64,000 nt of DNA from Phallusia mammillata (Eukaryota; Chordata; Ascidiacea; Phlebobranchia; Ascidiidae), in assembly GCA_003260075.1 (NCBI GenBank), contig QLIY01000135.1, forward strand, positions 124,001-188,000, read 5' to 3'. The notes under the pieces are model-generated. The model did no database searches and was not told where the DNA came from. It saw nothing but the letters and a program-made list of their open reading frames with translations. Below are positions 51,246-62,498 of this stretch, one piece after another. Position numbers and translations under genes: made by a program. The first letter of the stretch is position 1, and every line of letters starts with the position of its first letter.

Positions 51246-53497
51246 TTCGAAAGTCGCTTATTTATCAGTCGTGCCTTTTTTCTATGAGCTAAAGAAAAAA
51301 AAGAAATAAAATCTAATTACTGTCGGTGTATCGGAATTAAAAATACATTGCGTGGAATCAATGAAACGCAACGTGAGGCAACGTAGGACCGGAATCTAAA
51401 AACAATATTGTGTCATATTGGATGAAATATTAAAAGCACATTGTTACAATTTCCGGAACTAACGGATGCAGTTATTTTTAAACGTACGTGCTAGCCACAC
51501 TTTTTAACGTGGATTGTAAATAGATTTTACTACGACGTTTTGAGCAAAACGTGCTTATGTAAAATACAAATTAAAAATAAACATTTAAAAATGCGTAAAG
51601 TCGTTTTAAAACTCCTGGAAAAATATCTAAAACAAGACCAGGTCATTTAACGGTTTCTCCATCATTTTATGCCTACGTTTTTCGGCATAATCCATTTTCT
51701 TCTAACAGTAATCAACAAAAATCTACGTATGATGGATGACGTATGTGTTACGTATACGTAGCAAAGTTAAAACTTTTTCGTCAATAAATTCAAAATCTCG
51801 GATGAATATTTACATAATATACATCTGATAATGATCAAATACTTCGTAACAAGTAAACAACTTTTTTACAAACGTAGCAAAAACACACTATTGTTAAGAC
51901 TAAAATTATTTTACAATATTATTTACCACTTTACCAAGCAAATTCTACGCTGTTTTGTACTTGACACAAACCTAAAACACCAACCTCATAAATAAAACAG
52001 CAAATTACACAGTCCAACACGTGTACACCTGTGGCTGTACCTATTTTTGGCCTTGAAACTTACTAAATGTAAATGTACACCTTCACTCGCAAATTGAAAC
52101 AAATCCTTTAATAATAGGTTGGAAATCACCTAAAAAACCACACTACTTTGTGAATACAAATTGGGAAGCAAGATCAAGTACGAACCTCGGTGGTAAACCA
52201 CTTCAATTTAGCTTGTGACTATAATGTAACCTCGACTGCCGGATAAAGATTGAAAACAAATCGCTTTTGGAAGCTCTTTTTAGGTTAACAGGAATTGCTT
52301 TTGCTGTGCGCTTACATTTTTTCGTGAACGTTTTGATTTGTAATGTCACGTTTTTGTAGTTCATCTCATGTGACCTCATTATTTCCTTTGATGATGTCAT
52401 AGTGGAAATTCTAAAAGTATTGACGTGACATGGCCGTAACCGTTTTTTGTAGTTGTCAAGTATCATAGAAGACTACGTAGTTAACACTTCGTGCATATGT
52501 ATACGCCATCCATATATTTATTGTGTCTTTTATTAAACATTGTTTTAAAATTATATTTTTTGCGACCATTCGTTTTAGTTGTTCTATGGTTTGTTGGAAA
52601 ACCTCTCTACTTGAAAAAAAATACCAAAACTAACTTGAACTAAAATTATACAAGAACTACCAAAGACCAACTTCTGACTTATAATTTCGACTTCTTGTAT
52701 CAGATGGCATCTCCATTCCATTTATATACTCATAAAACTTTACAACACCAGTCAAAACATCACCCGTGATTCTCAAAACACAGCACACTGATTAGTTAGT
52801 AACCAAGGTTTCAAGAAACAAAGACTGGTAGTTGACGTTCTGCACTGACCGCTATCGCAAACAAACTTTACCCAAAGCGACAGTTGACAAACATTTTCTT
52901 GTAGCAGAAAGGCCATTTCCTCTTCATTGCGTGCCCTTCTTCTCACCAGCAAGGCCGAGTGACTCACAGTTACAGCCGCCAGCAAATCTCCTTTAGAGGG
53001 CAAAAGAAATTCTGCACGTATAGCGATTACGCACCTCGCGTTTGAATACTACCGAAGCTCACGTTAGCAAGTCCGCATGAATGGGACTAGCATGAAATTC
53101 GCTGCTGTGATCACTTCCGTTACCAGGAAATTAACTGCGTGAAATTTTGGTGTTTTGTTTTGCCTGCTTTGTATGTGTAAAAGTTGGTGCAAGCAAATAG
53201 ATTGTGCACCACCTGTTTAGAACCTTATGCCGTTTTATTTACCATCTTAATATCTAAAAAATGCTAATAATCTTCTTTTTTGCTTTTATTTTTTGCAGTG
53301 TAAAAAGAATATAACTGAAAATTTTATGAAGACTTCGAATCACCTATTTTCGCTCATGTGGTCTTGATAATTGACAACAGAAAAAAACTGTCGAAAATCT
53401 AAGAAAAGTAGGCAAAACCCGTGATACCTGCGGAACTTATCCTTACCACATAAAATCCTCACACCAAAATTCTAATCTTAGAAATGTGTATTATCCT
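51246..53497. other. intergenic, no recognised gene
   Basis: Upstream of the organizer-like gene. Minus-strand frames at 52,203-52,466 and 52,773-53,003 lack family motifs and I do not accept them as genes. The part from about 52,710 to 53,497 recurs at 53,826-54,383, as the other copy across the linker. Confidence 0.55.

Positions 53498-53541
<44 letters not shown>
53498..53541. other. 44-G run, filled scaffold gap
   Basis: A homopolymer of 44 G, far longer than the other 10-13 G linkers. It most likely represents an estimated gap of about 44 unknown bases written as G. The sequence before it recurs at 54,383, where it continues normally. Confidence 0.75.
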
Positions 53542-53543
<2 letters not shown>

Positions 53544-53639
53544 TTCAAAAAACTACAAATATTTAGCAATGAAAACGCCCAAATTAGTTTATCATCGCCG
53601 GGAGACATGGGCAAAATGTTTTAAAGCATCTAACCTGAA

Positions 53640-53693
53640 AAAGTATACGGCCCGGTAACGAACTGCTCGCGGACCGGAGGTTGCCGACCCCTG
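53640..53693. mobile_element. right end of an hAT-type element
   Basis: GCGGACCGGAGGTTGCCGAC followed by CCCTG, on the minus strand CAGGGGTCGGCAACC, is a typical hAT-type end and stops at 53693. Its left partner is missing because the contig starts at the 44-G gap. Confidence 0.6.
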
Positions 53694-53749
53694 CACTATG
53701 ATACACTTTATGCCACTATTATCTTTGTCGCGCTTTTTAACGTCTAAAC

Positions 53750-55020
53750 CAGGGGTGTCCAACCTTTTTGGCCAAAGGGCCACATGCGGTGGGGGGGGGG
53801 TACCTGCACTTAAACGTTCAAACCTTCCATTTATATACTCATAAAACTTTACAACACCAGTCAAAACATCACGGGGGGGGGGCGGGCAAAAGAAATTCTG
53901 CACGTATAGCGATTACGCACCTCGCGTTTCAATACTACCTAAGCTCACGTTAGCAAGTCCGCATGAATGGGACTAGCATGAAATTCGCTGCTGTGATCAC
54001 TTCCGTTACCAGGAAATTAACTGCGTGAAATTTTGGTGTTTTGTTTTGCCTGCTTTGTATGTGTAAAAGTTGGTGCAAGCAAATAGATTGTGCACCACCT
54101 GTTTAGAACCTTATGCCGTTTTATTTACCATCTTAATATCTAAAAAATGCTAATAATCTTCTTTTTTGCTTGTATTTTTTGCAGTGTAAAAAGAATATAA
54201 CTGAAAATTTTATGAAGACTTCGAATCACCTATTTTCGCTCATGTGGTCTTGATAATTGACAACAGAAAAAAACTGTCGAAAATCTAAGAAAAGTAGGCA
54301 AAACCCGTGATACCTGCGGAACTTATCCTTACCACATAAAATCCTCACACCAAAATTCTAATCTTAGAAATGTGTATTATCCTCGTTTACAGTTATAAGA
54401 ACAATAAACGCACCAAGATACAGTTAAGTCAACAAAGTTTTTCCCACACGTCGACATTTCAATGTGCAAGTTTGGCTCTGTTTTTCTCTAACAAGTTTGG
54501 CAATATTCGGTGAGATGGACGATGGAGAAATGCAGAGCGATTTTTCCATATGGCTGTCAGAAATTACTGATCTTACAGGGGATTTGAAGTCACATGTCAA
54601 TCTTTCTTGGAAAGTTCTGTTGGCGTTACTTGCTTTTTATTTCCTGTTTGGCATAATCTATATCACTGCAGAGTGCGGAAGATGTTTTTCTGCTAAAAGC
54701 GTTTTGCGCGAGTCTCTGATTCCATGCAGATGTATTTCAATGAACCAAGCAACATTAGGCTACTGACTGACTCTTCAAGCACGAGTCAGATTGTGACGTA
54801 ACAATGTAGAAATTGTGATGCGTAACAATGCGCATTGTGACGCAACAAAAGTAGCTTGAACAGTTGTGTATTACTACTCTATTAACAAAGAAATAAGGCA
54901 AACAACAATTAAATGTCAATTTTTCGGATGAAAATTACGTAGGCGATTAAGTCGTCATTTCAAAAAATACTACGCGGGCCACTCAGAACTTTCCTGCGGG
55001 CCACGGGTTGGACGCCTCTG
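53750..55020. mobile_element. hAT-bounded block, ~1.3 kb, partly misassembled
   Basis: Left end CAGGGGTGTCCAACC and right end GGTTGGACGCCTCTG are flanked by an exact 8-bp duplication GTCTAAAC (53742-53749, 55021-55028). G10 linkers at 53791-53800 and 53873-53882 interrupt the body, and much of the interior (53,884-54,383) repeats 53,000-53,497. Either the element is large and the earlier copy is a second allele of its interior, or contigs are misplaced. Confidence 0.7.
54515..54766 (+). CDS. candidate small single-pass membrane protein
   Basis: From the inner ATG an 83-codon frame encodes an acidic N-terminus (MDDGEMQSDFSIWLSEITD), one hydrophobic span (VLLALLAFYFLFGIIYIT) and a cysteine-bearing tail. 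An upstream ATG at 54464 adds 17 residues. I recognise no family. It lies inside the hAT-bounded block, so it could be a captured exon, an unrelated small gene, or chance. Confidence 0.25.
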   Translation: MDDGEMQSDFSIWLSEITDLTGDLKSHVNLSWKVLLALLAFYFLFGIIYITAECGRCFSAKSVLRESLIPCRCISMNQATLGY

Positions 55021-55628
55021 GTCTAAACGTTGCGCAGCTATTTCCGGCTTGGTGTATATTGTAGCGCAATTGTGCTAAATAAACCCAACCCAACTCAACT
55101 GTGTTCGGGTTGTTCAAAATTTGTAGGTATTGCTCCCAAATCAACTCTTTGTCGAAGAATATATGTTTGTAGTTGAATATACATTTCTACAAATACATTT
55201 GTTATTATGGGATGTTCCATGTTTCATTCTAAATTAGTTCAAGCTATAGACTTAATGGTTCAAGCTACTTAAACGCCAAAATTGAATTTCTGGCACCATC
55301 TTGTGAGGCACTGTTTGTTTTTGCGCGGTCACTTCGCGGCTCCTAGTCTAAATATTGCTGGATTAACGCACATATGCAAAAACGTAAAATTGCGTAATAT
55401 AGGCTTTAAAAATTGTAATGTTACATGTGGTTTGATATTATTTTATTGTTGTTAAAACAATCAACCCTAACCAAAATATGTTTTTCTGTTCTGGATACGA
55501 TTTCCATGTTCGCGCAACTGCATTTGCAATTTTTCACAAAAAAACACATTGAAATTGAAAAAGTTTTTTAGGTGAATTTTCTACGGTTTTGTCTTGGTTT
55601 TGAAATGTAGGCACGTCCAAACGAGCAA

Positions 55629-58600
55629 ATGCCGTTATTTAATAAAGGATATGCGTTCGGGTTAAAAACTCCGGTTGTTTTGGATATTGGGGAAGCTTAC
55701 ACAAAGTTGGGATTTGCTGATGAGGCCGAACCCCGTGCAATTATTCCAACGACAATTGAACAAGTTGGTAAGATCAATTGCCTCACTTTTGTTCCGACAA
55801 TTTGTTACATTCGTCTAATAATGGTTGGTCGTTAACGGCTGAAATATGCCTGCATTTCTTGCTAAGACCCACATTGGATTTTATGGCACATTTCGCCGAG
55901 ATCTCGGGTGTGCACGAAGAATTTTCAGGTGTGCAAGTGTGCACGAACCAGTTAAGTGTGCACCACATCAAGAAAAAGCTAACCGATTTACAAATATTTA
56001 ACAAAATCTCAAAATAGCCGTCAAATGCAATTGCGCCACTGGTTAACTAATGTAACTAATCTGGAAAACAGAAGTTATTTAGCATCCAGGCCTAATGTTT
56101 TGTCAATAACGCAAGAAAACAACAGAAAATTTTGACCGAAGGCTTCTTTCGAGGGGTGGTCAAGTGTGCAATCAAACTTGAAAAAAAAAAAGTCTCGGGT
56201 ATGCAGCTGCCATACTATCCATACTGGGCTAAGACAACGTGTTTTTAATGCCTTAATTGCATTGTTGACCGACCTACTATAGTATATGACTCATAATTGC
56301 TTAGTTTTTTACGGACAGTTGACATCAATGTGCAAAAACATACTTGTAAAAAAAGCTTTTTAATATTGTCAGGAAACATGTTTCAAATTTCTAGTTTCTC
56401 AAAAAGAAAAGTCAAACAAATGGCAAACTTTAGGTATATAGCTTTTAAACTGATTACATCAACCTGAAAACCACAATTGTTGCAGTCTTTATACTGTTTC
56501 ACGTAACTATTCCACACTAACAATGTGATAAAGTAACAATTCAAATAATATTTGACGTAACTTGACTTTAGGTGGACCAGTGTGTTATATTTTTGGAAGA
56601 AACAACACAGCTTTATTGGGTCATGACATTGGATCAGACTTTGAAAAGAGCATTAAATTGTTTTTGGAGAAAATTTACTTCAAATACTTGCAAGTCAACC
56701 CTAACAACCAACGCGTTATCCTTTGTGAGTCATTGTTGAACCCTACAAAAGTTCGCGAGACAATTGCCAAAGTTCTTTTCACCAAATTTGATGTAAGTGA
56801 CATTTTTTTTAAAAGTTATGTGTGCCTTTTAGGTGTTTTGATACAGTGACACAGAGCTGACATTACTTTTGGTTTCTAAGCAGTTGTTTGGCCATTGTAA
56901 ACCAGTTTTCTCTGTGGTTCATGCTCAGTTCTGGCATCACACAGAATTGGTAAGGCATAGCTTTTTGGCATGTTACTCCCAACAAACTGGAGTGCCGTTC
57001 AATGGCTACACTAACCCAATGATTTGTCACCTGCTGCCATGATGAGACCTAATAGGTCAAAACAGTGTGCACTGTCTGCAGTTTTTTTAACGTTTATTGG
57101 ATTAATGCTTTTATTGTGTAGAATGATCAATGCTTTAAACTTGAGATGAATGTGCTATGTTTGAGATGAGTGAAATACTTTTTTGGTGTTTAACTTTAGG
57201 TACCATCAGTGTTATTTGCGCCTTGTCATCTCTTGGCATGCTTCACCGTTGCAACAAGTACTGCCCTGGTTCTTGACTGTGGTCATACAGAAAGTGTAGT
57301 GATTCCGGTTGTTGAGGGAACACCATTGCTGTGGGCTTGGCAGTCTGCTCCAGTAAGCTTTATTATTTTTCTGACAAAGAATGTAGTAGTTGACCCTCTT
57401 AATTTATTGGGTAGTGTTTATTAAACTTTTCACTGTAGCACATCGTTAACAACTTAAATTTCAAATTTATCAGCCTTAATAGAAAAACAATGGTCATGGT
57501 TTGAAGCTGATACTTCAGTATGAACTTTTGATGCCAATATTTGACAAGGGGGGGGGGCCGTTAACAACATAAATTTGACATTTTTCAGCCTTAATAGAAA
57601 AACAATGGTCATGTTTTGAAGCTGATACTTCAGTATGAACTTTTGATGCCAATATTTGACAACATACCAATTTGCCTAATATTGGACTGTTTTATAAAAA
57701 CAGATAATAAGCATAAATCGTTTCTTTTAATAACAGAAAGATGTATTTCACCTTAATAAATAGGCATCGTCAGTTTCTTATTCAAATAGAATCCAATTTG
57801 CCTATTCATATTTACAACCAAATATTTATCATTTTTCTGCGGACCTGTTTCTATTTGTGCTATCAGTTCTGTGATTTCCGTTCAGGGCAAAATATATATA
57901 TTCCATATTTGTTAGTGTTTGAAACGATGACCAATATATTACATAGCAATATTACAGCATGTTTTTTTATTTACTATACCAGTGTGTCTATGTAATTTAA
58001 CATATTTTGTTATGTGTCTTTAAAGCTTGGAGGTGCGACTATTCAAGATGCAATTATGCATGAAATCAAAGAAAAAGGAAAGATAAAATCTGAGAATGAA
58101 AACCTGCTGCCTGTGGCATCAAGGTTATGCGAAACTGTTTTGGAAGATATAAAGGTATAAAAACTGTCATAATGAGCATTAATTCATTTGGTCTTGAAAA
58201 CATTTGAAATTTCTGTTCAAAGGTGAAAGCATGCTTAGTAACTGAGTACCACCGAGCAAAGCAAATACAAGCAGCAAAATCATTAGAATTGGAAAAGGTA
58301 GAATTTTGTTTATATTTCTTTACTGACCAACTGAAAATCTTTATCATTTTTTTGTCATTAATTTCTCCAGTCCTGTAGTGAAGTCATTAGTACTGCTTCT
58401 AAAACAAAATTCTTGCATTTGAAGGTATTTGAAGTTGTAACAAGATACTTAACAATATAACTGCCCCCTTAGTTTTTCCAACATTTAATTTACCGAATCA
58501 AATTACAAGCACTTGGTTGTCTATTTAAACAATTGGTACATAGTTTTTTTTATTGCTGTTAAAACTGAGAATGCAATTCTCTACACGACTTTGTTTTGAA

Positions 58601-60606
58601 AAATACAGCAAATAAATCAGTTTTGTTTTTAAATTGTCTCTATTTTTTATTCCCATAAAACTAAAATTTTGTTTCTTAGTTTTCATTTTTTTAACAAAGC
58701 AACCCATCTTTATTAGAAAACACTGTATAAACATATAAATTGCAAAATTAACCTCAGAATATCTTGCAGGAAAAAGAAGCTACATCATTAACTGACATAC
58801 AAAGACCTCCGGATATGATTTATCCAATAGACGGCAGATCACGACTTTTTATTCCTGGTCCAATCCGCGAAGAAGCAGCAGAGGTTCTCTTTGAACAGGT
58901 TCAGTAATTTTACACCAATAAGCAGATGTTTAATTGGGTCTAGAACTTTGACATTGTTTTGTTACAGGACAATGAAAAAATGTCCTTGGCCACATTGCTT
59001 TTGGACAGTCTTTGTCAATGCCCCATTGATGCGAGAAAGGCATTGGCCCGAAATGTTCTCGTTACAGGCAAGTGATTGTTTACATCATTTAGTTAGTGCC
59101 ATCTAAAATATTTACGCTTGTGACTTTCAGTCATTTGAAGACTTAAATTTTAAACCTTGTGCCATTCAGTCATTTAAAAAGAAATTTGCACCGGGGGGGG
59201 GGTATTGTTTATATCATTTAGTTAGTGCCATCTAAAATATTTCTGCTTGTGACTTTCAGTCATTTGAAGACTAAAATTTTAAACCTTGTGCCATTCAGTC
59301 ATTTAAAAAGAAATTTGCACCTTTTTTTAGAAGTTTTTAATTTACATACAATTACCAAAAAATGAAATTTTTTACATAAAGATAAATTTCTACATGTGTT
59401 TTTTCCACATGCAGGGGGAACAAGCCTTCTTCCAGGATTCAAACACCGACTTTTATTTGAAATGAAGGAAATAATCAAAGAAGAACAAAGATACGAAAAG
59501 GTATCACAATTTTCTTTTGCAAGTGCCCTACATAACAATCTTATTTTTTGTATAACATAACACTTTACTTGTACATGCAGCTTTCAGAATGTGAGTTTCG
59601 AGTTCACCAACCCCCAACTAAGGCCAACCTTGTGGCATGGCTTGGTGCTTCAATTTTTGCATCACTAGACACTTTTGAAAAGCGCTCAATAACGAAAGAA
59701 TATTTTACGCAAGTAAGTATAAAAAACAATAATTCAACTCATATCAATCAATACAAGACATAGCTATGTTACACACTGCCTATTTGATCACATCTAAATT
59801 ATACAATGGTAAACAGCTGACTTATTTGCTCTCTGTTGAGGGCAACATACAGACCAATGTGTATTGAGCGAAACAAATACCAATACACAAAGTGAAACTG
59901 TTTCAGTCTAAAACCACAACCCCAGCCTTAACATATGTCACTGTTAGCTAAAATGCCAAATTCTGTCAGGGGGGGGGGTTGTTGAGGGCAACATACAGAC
60001 CAATGTGTATTGGGCGAAACAAATAACGATACACAAAGTGAAACTGTTTCAGTCTAAAACCACAATCCCAGCCTTAACATATGTCACTGTTAGCTAAAAT
60101 GCCAAATTCTGTCATCAATGCTTTAAAATTTTAGCGATGCAGCCATCTGTTAAAACTTAAAAGCCATTGAAGACCACCTGACGTAAATCATAAAACCACA
60201 CTTAGAATGCAAATGGGGGGGGGGAAAATTTTAGCGATGCAGCCATCTGTTAAAACTTAAAAGCCTTTGAAGACCACCTGACGTAAATCATAAAACCACA
60301 CTTAGAATGCAAATTTTTATTGTCATGAAGTGTATAACATGTGAACAATATTAAATACTGTATGACTTGTTAGTTGTACATGGCACTGGCAGTAGCAGGA
60401 TATGTAGCAGAAAAATATTTTCCATTTTTGTTTAGCACAACGGCAGATTGCCAGATTGGTGTGTCCTTGACATAAAGTCACCCGACAAGATGCCAGAAAG
60501 GCCGAACACTCTGCCAACTGGCAAAAAGTTCCCAACGTCCCATGTCCCTTCTCGGAAATCCACAACAACTGCACATTTAGACACTCACTCTAAACCAAGC
60601 AAATAG
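55629..60606 (+). CDS. ACTR10: actin-related protein 10 (dynactin Arp11)
   Basis: Ten exons: 55629-55767, 56572-56792, 57200-57352, 58026-58154, 58223-58297, 58770-58898, 58968-59067, 59415-59500, 59581-59712, 60436-60606; phases join to 444 residues (human about 417). Actin-fold signatures are [20 protein letters not shown] near the N-terminus, [19 protein letters not shown] (about 142-160), [13 protein letters not shown] (about 311-323) and [19 protein letters not shown]. Arp11 caps the pointed end of the dynactin minifilament together with p62, p25 and p27 (family knowledge). Intron 7 uses a GC donor (GCAAGT at 59068). A 54-base in-frame segment with good splice sites (58371-58424) may be a cassette exon adding 18 residues. 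G linkers in introns 3, 7 and 9 do not touch exons. AATAAA at 60880-60885. Confidence 0.95.
56895..57085 (+). repeat. dispersed repeat copy B in ACTR10 intron 2
   Basis: The 3' portion matches the repeat upstream of SGT1 (20,570-20,640): both share GTCACC, a 10-base spacer, the TGATGA box and AACAGTG. Similarity to the left of about 57,000 is weak, so the true left boundary is uncertain. Confidence 0.5.
57026..57081 (+). ncRNA. hammerhead-ribozyme-like motif (copy B), type I order
   Basis: In order: stem I strand CTGC (57031-57034), box ATGATGA (57039-57045; consensus CTGATGA), stem II GACC/GGTC (57046-57049, 57055-57058) with loop TAATA, then AAAA (57059-57062; consensus GAAA), stem III ACAGTG/CACTGT (57062-57067, 57070-57075) with loop TG, C at 57076 in the cleavage position, and GCAG (57078-57081) pairing back to CTGC. 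Stems II and III are perfect and stem I has four pairs after one mismatch. Two core changes (C3 to A, G12 to A) suggest a decayed, probably inactive copy. It is in ACTR10 intron 2, sense strand. Confidence 0.5.
57353..58025. repeat. ACTR10 intron 3 contig overlap
   Basis: About 105 bases before the G10 linker 57548-57557 are repeated after it with three or four changes. The frame at 57,741-57,995 is a hydrophobic chance ORF. The exons on either side are intact. Confidence 0.7.
58371..58424 (+). CDS. ACTR10: possible ACTR10 cassette exon
   Basis: TTTCTCCAG acceptor and AAG|GTATTT donor bracket 18 open codons, phase 0 on both sides, between exons 5 and 6. The peptide ([18 protein letters not shown]) falls in a segment of the protein that is variable among ACTR10 homologs, and human ACTR10 does not need it. 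Either a real or an optional exon. Confidence 0.4.
59713..60435. repeat. ACTR10 intron 9 contig overlaps
   Basis: G10 linkers at 59969-59978 and 60215-60224 separate overlapping near-copies (about 59,836-59,968 with 59,979-60,115, and 60,128-60,214 with 60,222-60,313). No further element is recognised. A similar pair flanks the G run 59193-59202 in intron 7. Confidence 0.75.
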
Positions 60607-60902
60607 TTCCTGATAGTTGGAGTATGCATGATATTATATTGTGTAGATGTTTTTGGTTTATACAATGCATTGTTTTGTGTTGTATTTCTGGTGCATGAAT
60701 GGACAGTTTGTAAAGCTGTCATTGTAATGTGCATAATCATGTTGTGTTATGGCAAAATATATAATAGTGCATTATATGAATTAAATTTCAGAAATAATGG
60801 GCACGCATCAATTTATAAATGACATTTACCTAAAATTTTGAAAAACTGTTATGTTTTTTTCCCACACAAAGCACTGAATAATAAATACATGTATGCCACC
60901 AC

Positions 60903-62498
60903 CACTGGCGTAGAGTGCGCGGCACCCCCGGCCTTGACCTTTGTATAACGTCAAAATCGCATCTTTGTTTAAGTTACGTCGGTGGGGGGGGGGTTCTGAA
61001 ACGTCCTAAACTTGATCCAAGGTGACCTTGGTTTAAGCGTCAACAATACATAGTCGGCTATATTTAAAACGTGAATTGCTTTACTTTTATTTCCCGCCGT
61101 AACACGTTACTTTAAACTAAATCGTTGTTAAAATTGCTGATTCGGCAAATCGCCCTTTCGTTACATCAGACGTTATCGGACGCAGAGCAAACGTTCCAAT
61201 CGAACACAAAGAAATTGCGCCAAGTGACTATTCGTAAATTAATGTGATAGAAACTACATGCTAAAGCCCGTAAAAAGCGTCGTTATTTGGTCTTATACGG
61301 TTACAGATACTGCACATGGTATAGGCATCGTTTTCGAAGATCAAAAGGCGCACCCCCGGTAGTTTGTAAAACTCTACGCCTATGCTGGGGTTATCAACAA
61401 AAACAAAGTGGGATGCACATCTACATAACTATATCTACCATCTGTATAAATTTCAGCCAAATCCATCAAACATTTNCAAATCGCCCTTTCGTTACATCAG
61501 ACGTTATCGGACGCAGAGCAAACGTTCCAATCGAACACAAAGAAATTGCGCCAAGTGACTATTCGTAAATTAATGTGATAGAAACTACATGCTAAAGCCC
61601 GTAAAAAGCGTCGTTATTTGGTCTTATACGGTTACAGATACTGCACATGGTATAGGCATCGTTTTCCAAGATCAAAAGGCGCACCCCCCGTAGTTTGTAA
61701 AACTCTACGCCTATGGCCACCACCACTGGCGTAGAGTACGGGGGTGCCGCGCACCCCCGGCCTTGACCTTTCTATAACGTCAAAATCGCATCATTTTTCA
61801 AGTTACGTCGGTTTTAGAACGTGTTTCCAGCTAAACAAATGCGCCCGCACTCATGCCAACAGACGTCGGTCGAAACGTAACAATTGTAATTGTTTCGCAA
61901 TAAACGGGTATTTTAATGCAACATAAACATGACATAGAGACTAACGTTTTAGTATTATTTGTGGCAATAACTTTCTGCAATAAAAAATAACTGGGAAATA
62001 GTTAAAAATAAATTGATTCCTAAGCGTGTTTAATGTCCGTTTGCAAAGCACTGCAACGGTCTAAACTTGATCCAAGGTGACCTAAGTTTAGGCGTCAGTA
62101 AATTTAAAACGTGAATTGCTTTTACTTTTATTGTCCGCCGTAACTAAATCGTTAAAAAATTGCTGATTCGGCAAATCGTCNCGAAGATCAAAAGGCGCAC
62201 CCCCGGTAGTTTGTAAAACTCTACGCCTATGGCCACCACTATCAGCTTTTATTAGTTGTTGTTTTTCAACCCTTAGTCAACACTTTTACCTGAAGTAGAC
62301 ATAAACATGTGTAACTGATGTGGCCCTTCATATCACTGATATTAGCATTAGCATTTGCTGAAACATTTGCACAACAAAGCATGTCACTGTTTTTTTGTGT
62401 GTTTTTTCTATTTAGGCCGTTATTTTCATCTTAAAACTTTCCCCCCCCCCAAGATCAAAAGGCGCACCCCCGGTAGTTTGTAAAACTCTACGCCTATG
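60903..62498. mobile_element. hAT-type element, multiple overlapping copies
   Basis: Left end CACTGGCGTAGAGT and right end ACTCTACGCCTATG are inverted repeats, flanked by the exact 8-mer GCCACCAC (60895-60902 and 62499-62506; also 62232-62239). The interior is assembled as several overlapping pieces separated by G10 (60984-60993), N (61476), N (62181) and C10 (62441-62450). Around 61,710-61,735 one right end runs straight into a left end. True length and copy number are unknown. No transposase frame is seen. Confidence 0.75.
62441..62450. other. C10 linker, reverse-oriented scaffold gap
   Basis: This is the only C homopolymer among some 40 G linkers. Sequence on both sides is repeated (62,182-62,440 with 62,451-62,705). 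It fits a gap placed before the contig was reverse-complemented. Confidence 0.75.

Larger units (their letters stand above)
6407..62450. other. assembly linkers: all G/C runs and Ns
   Basis: G runs of 10-13 start at 6407, 8595, 9181, 22550, 23686, 24154, 24649, 25779, 26868, 28197, 29344, 29558, 30412, 30781, 30949, 32419, 34135, 35546, 36735, 37099, 37200, 38097, 38193, 38328, 42347, 44592, 46403, 47149, 47299, 47400, 48456, 48571, 49251, 53791, 53873, 57548, 59193, 59969, 60215 and 60984; 44 G at 53498; C10 at 62441; single N at 22613, 24901, 61476 and 62181. Most are exactly 10 once flanking Gs are discounted, and nearly all separate repeated sequence. Treat each as a contig boundary. Confidence 0.85.

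Noticed and set aside
52773..53003. Minus-strand frame upstream of the organizer gene
   Set aside because: No domain and no splice context, and it is repeated with the contig overlap at 53.9 kb.
53498..53541. Giant G tract as a G-quadruplex or regulatory element
   Set aside because: It sits at a contig boundary with the preceding sequence repeated downstream without it, and belongs to the same class as the G10 linkers.
57741..57995. Hydrophobic 84-codon frame in ACTR10 intron 3
   Set aside because: T-rich intron sequence gives chance hydrophobic frames, and flanking ACTR10 exons join in phase without it.
61287..61568. 93-codon frame in the 61-kb element as transposase
   Set aside because: It crosses an N and a contig overlap and has no hAT catalytic or dimerisation motifs.
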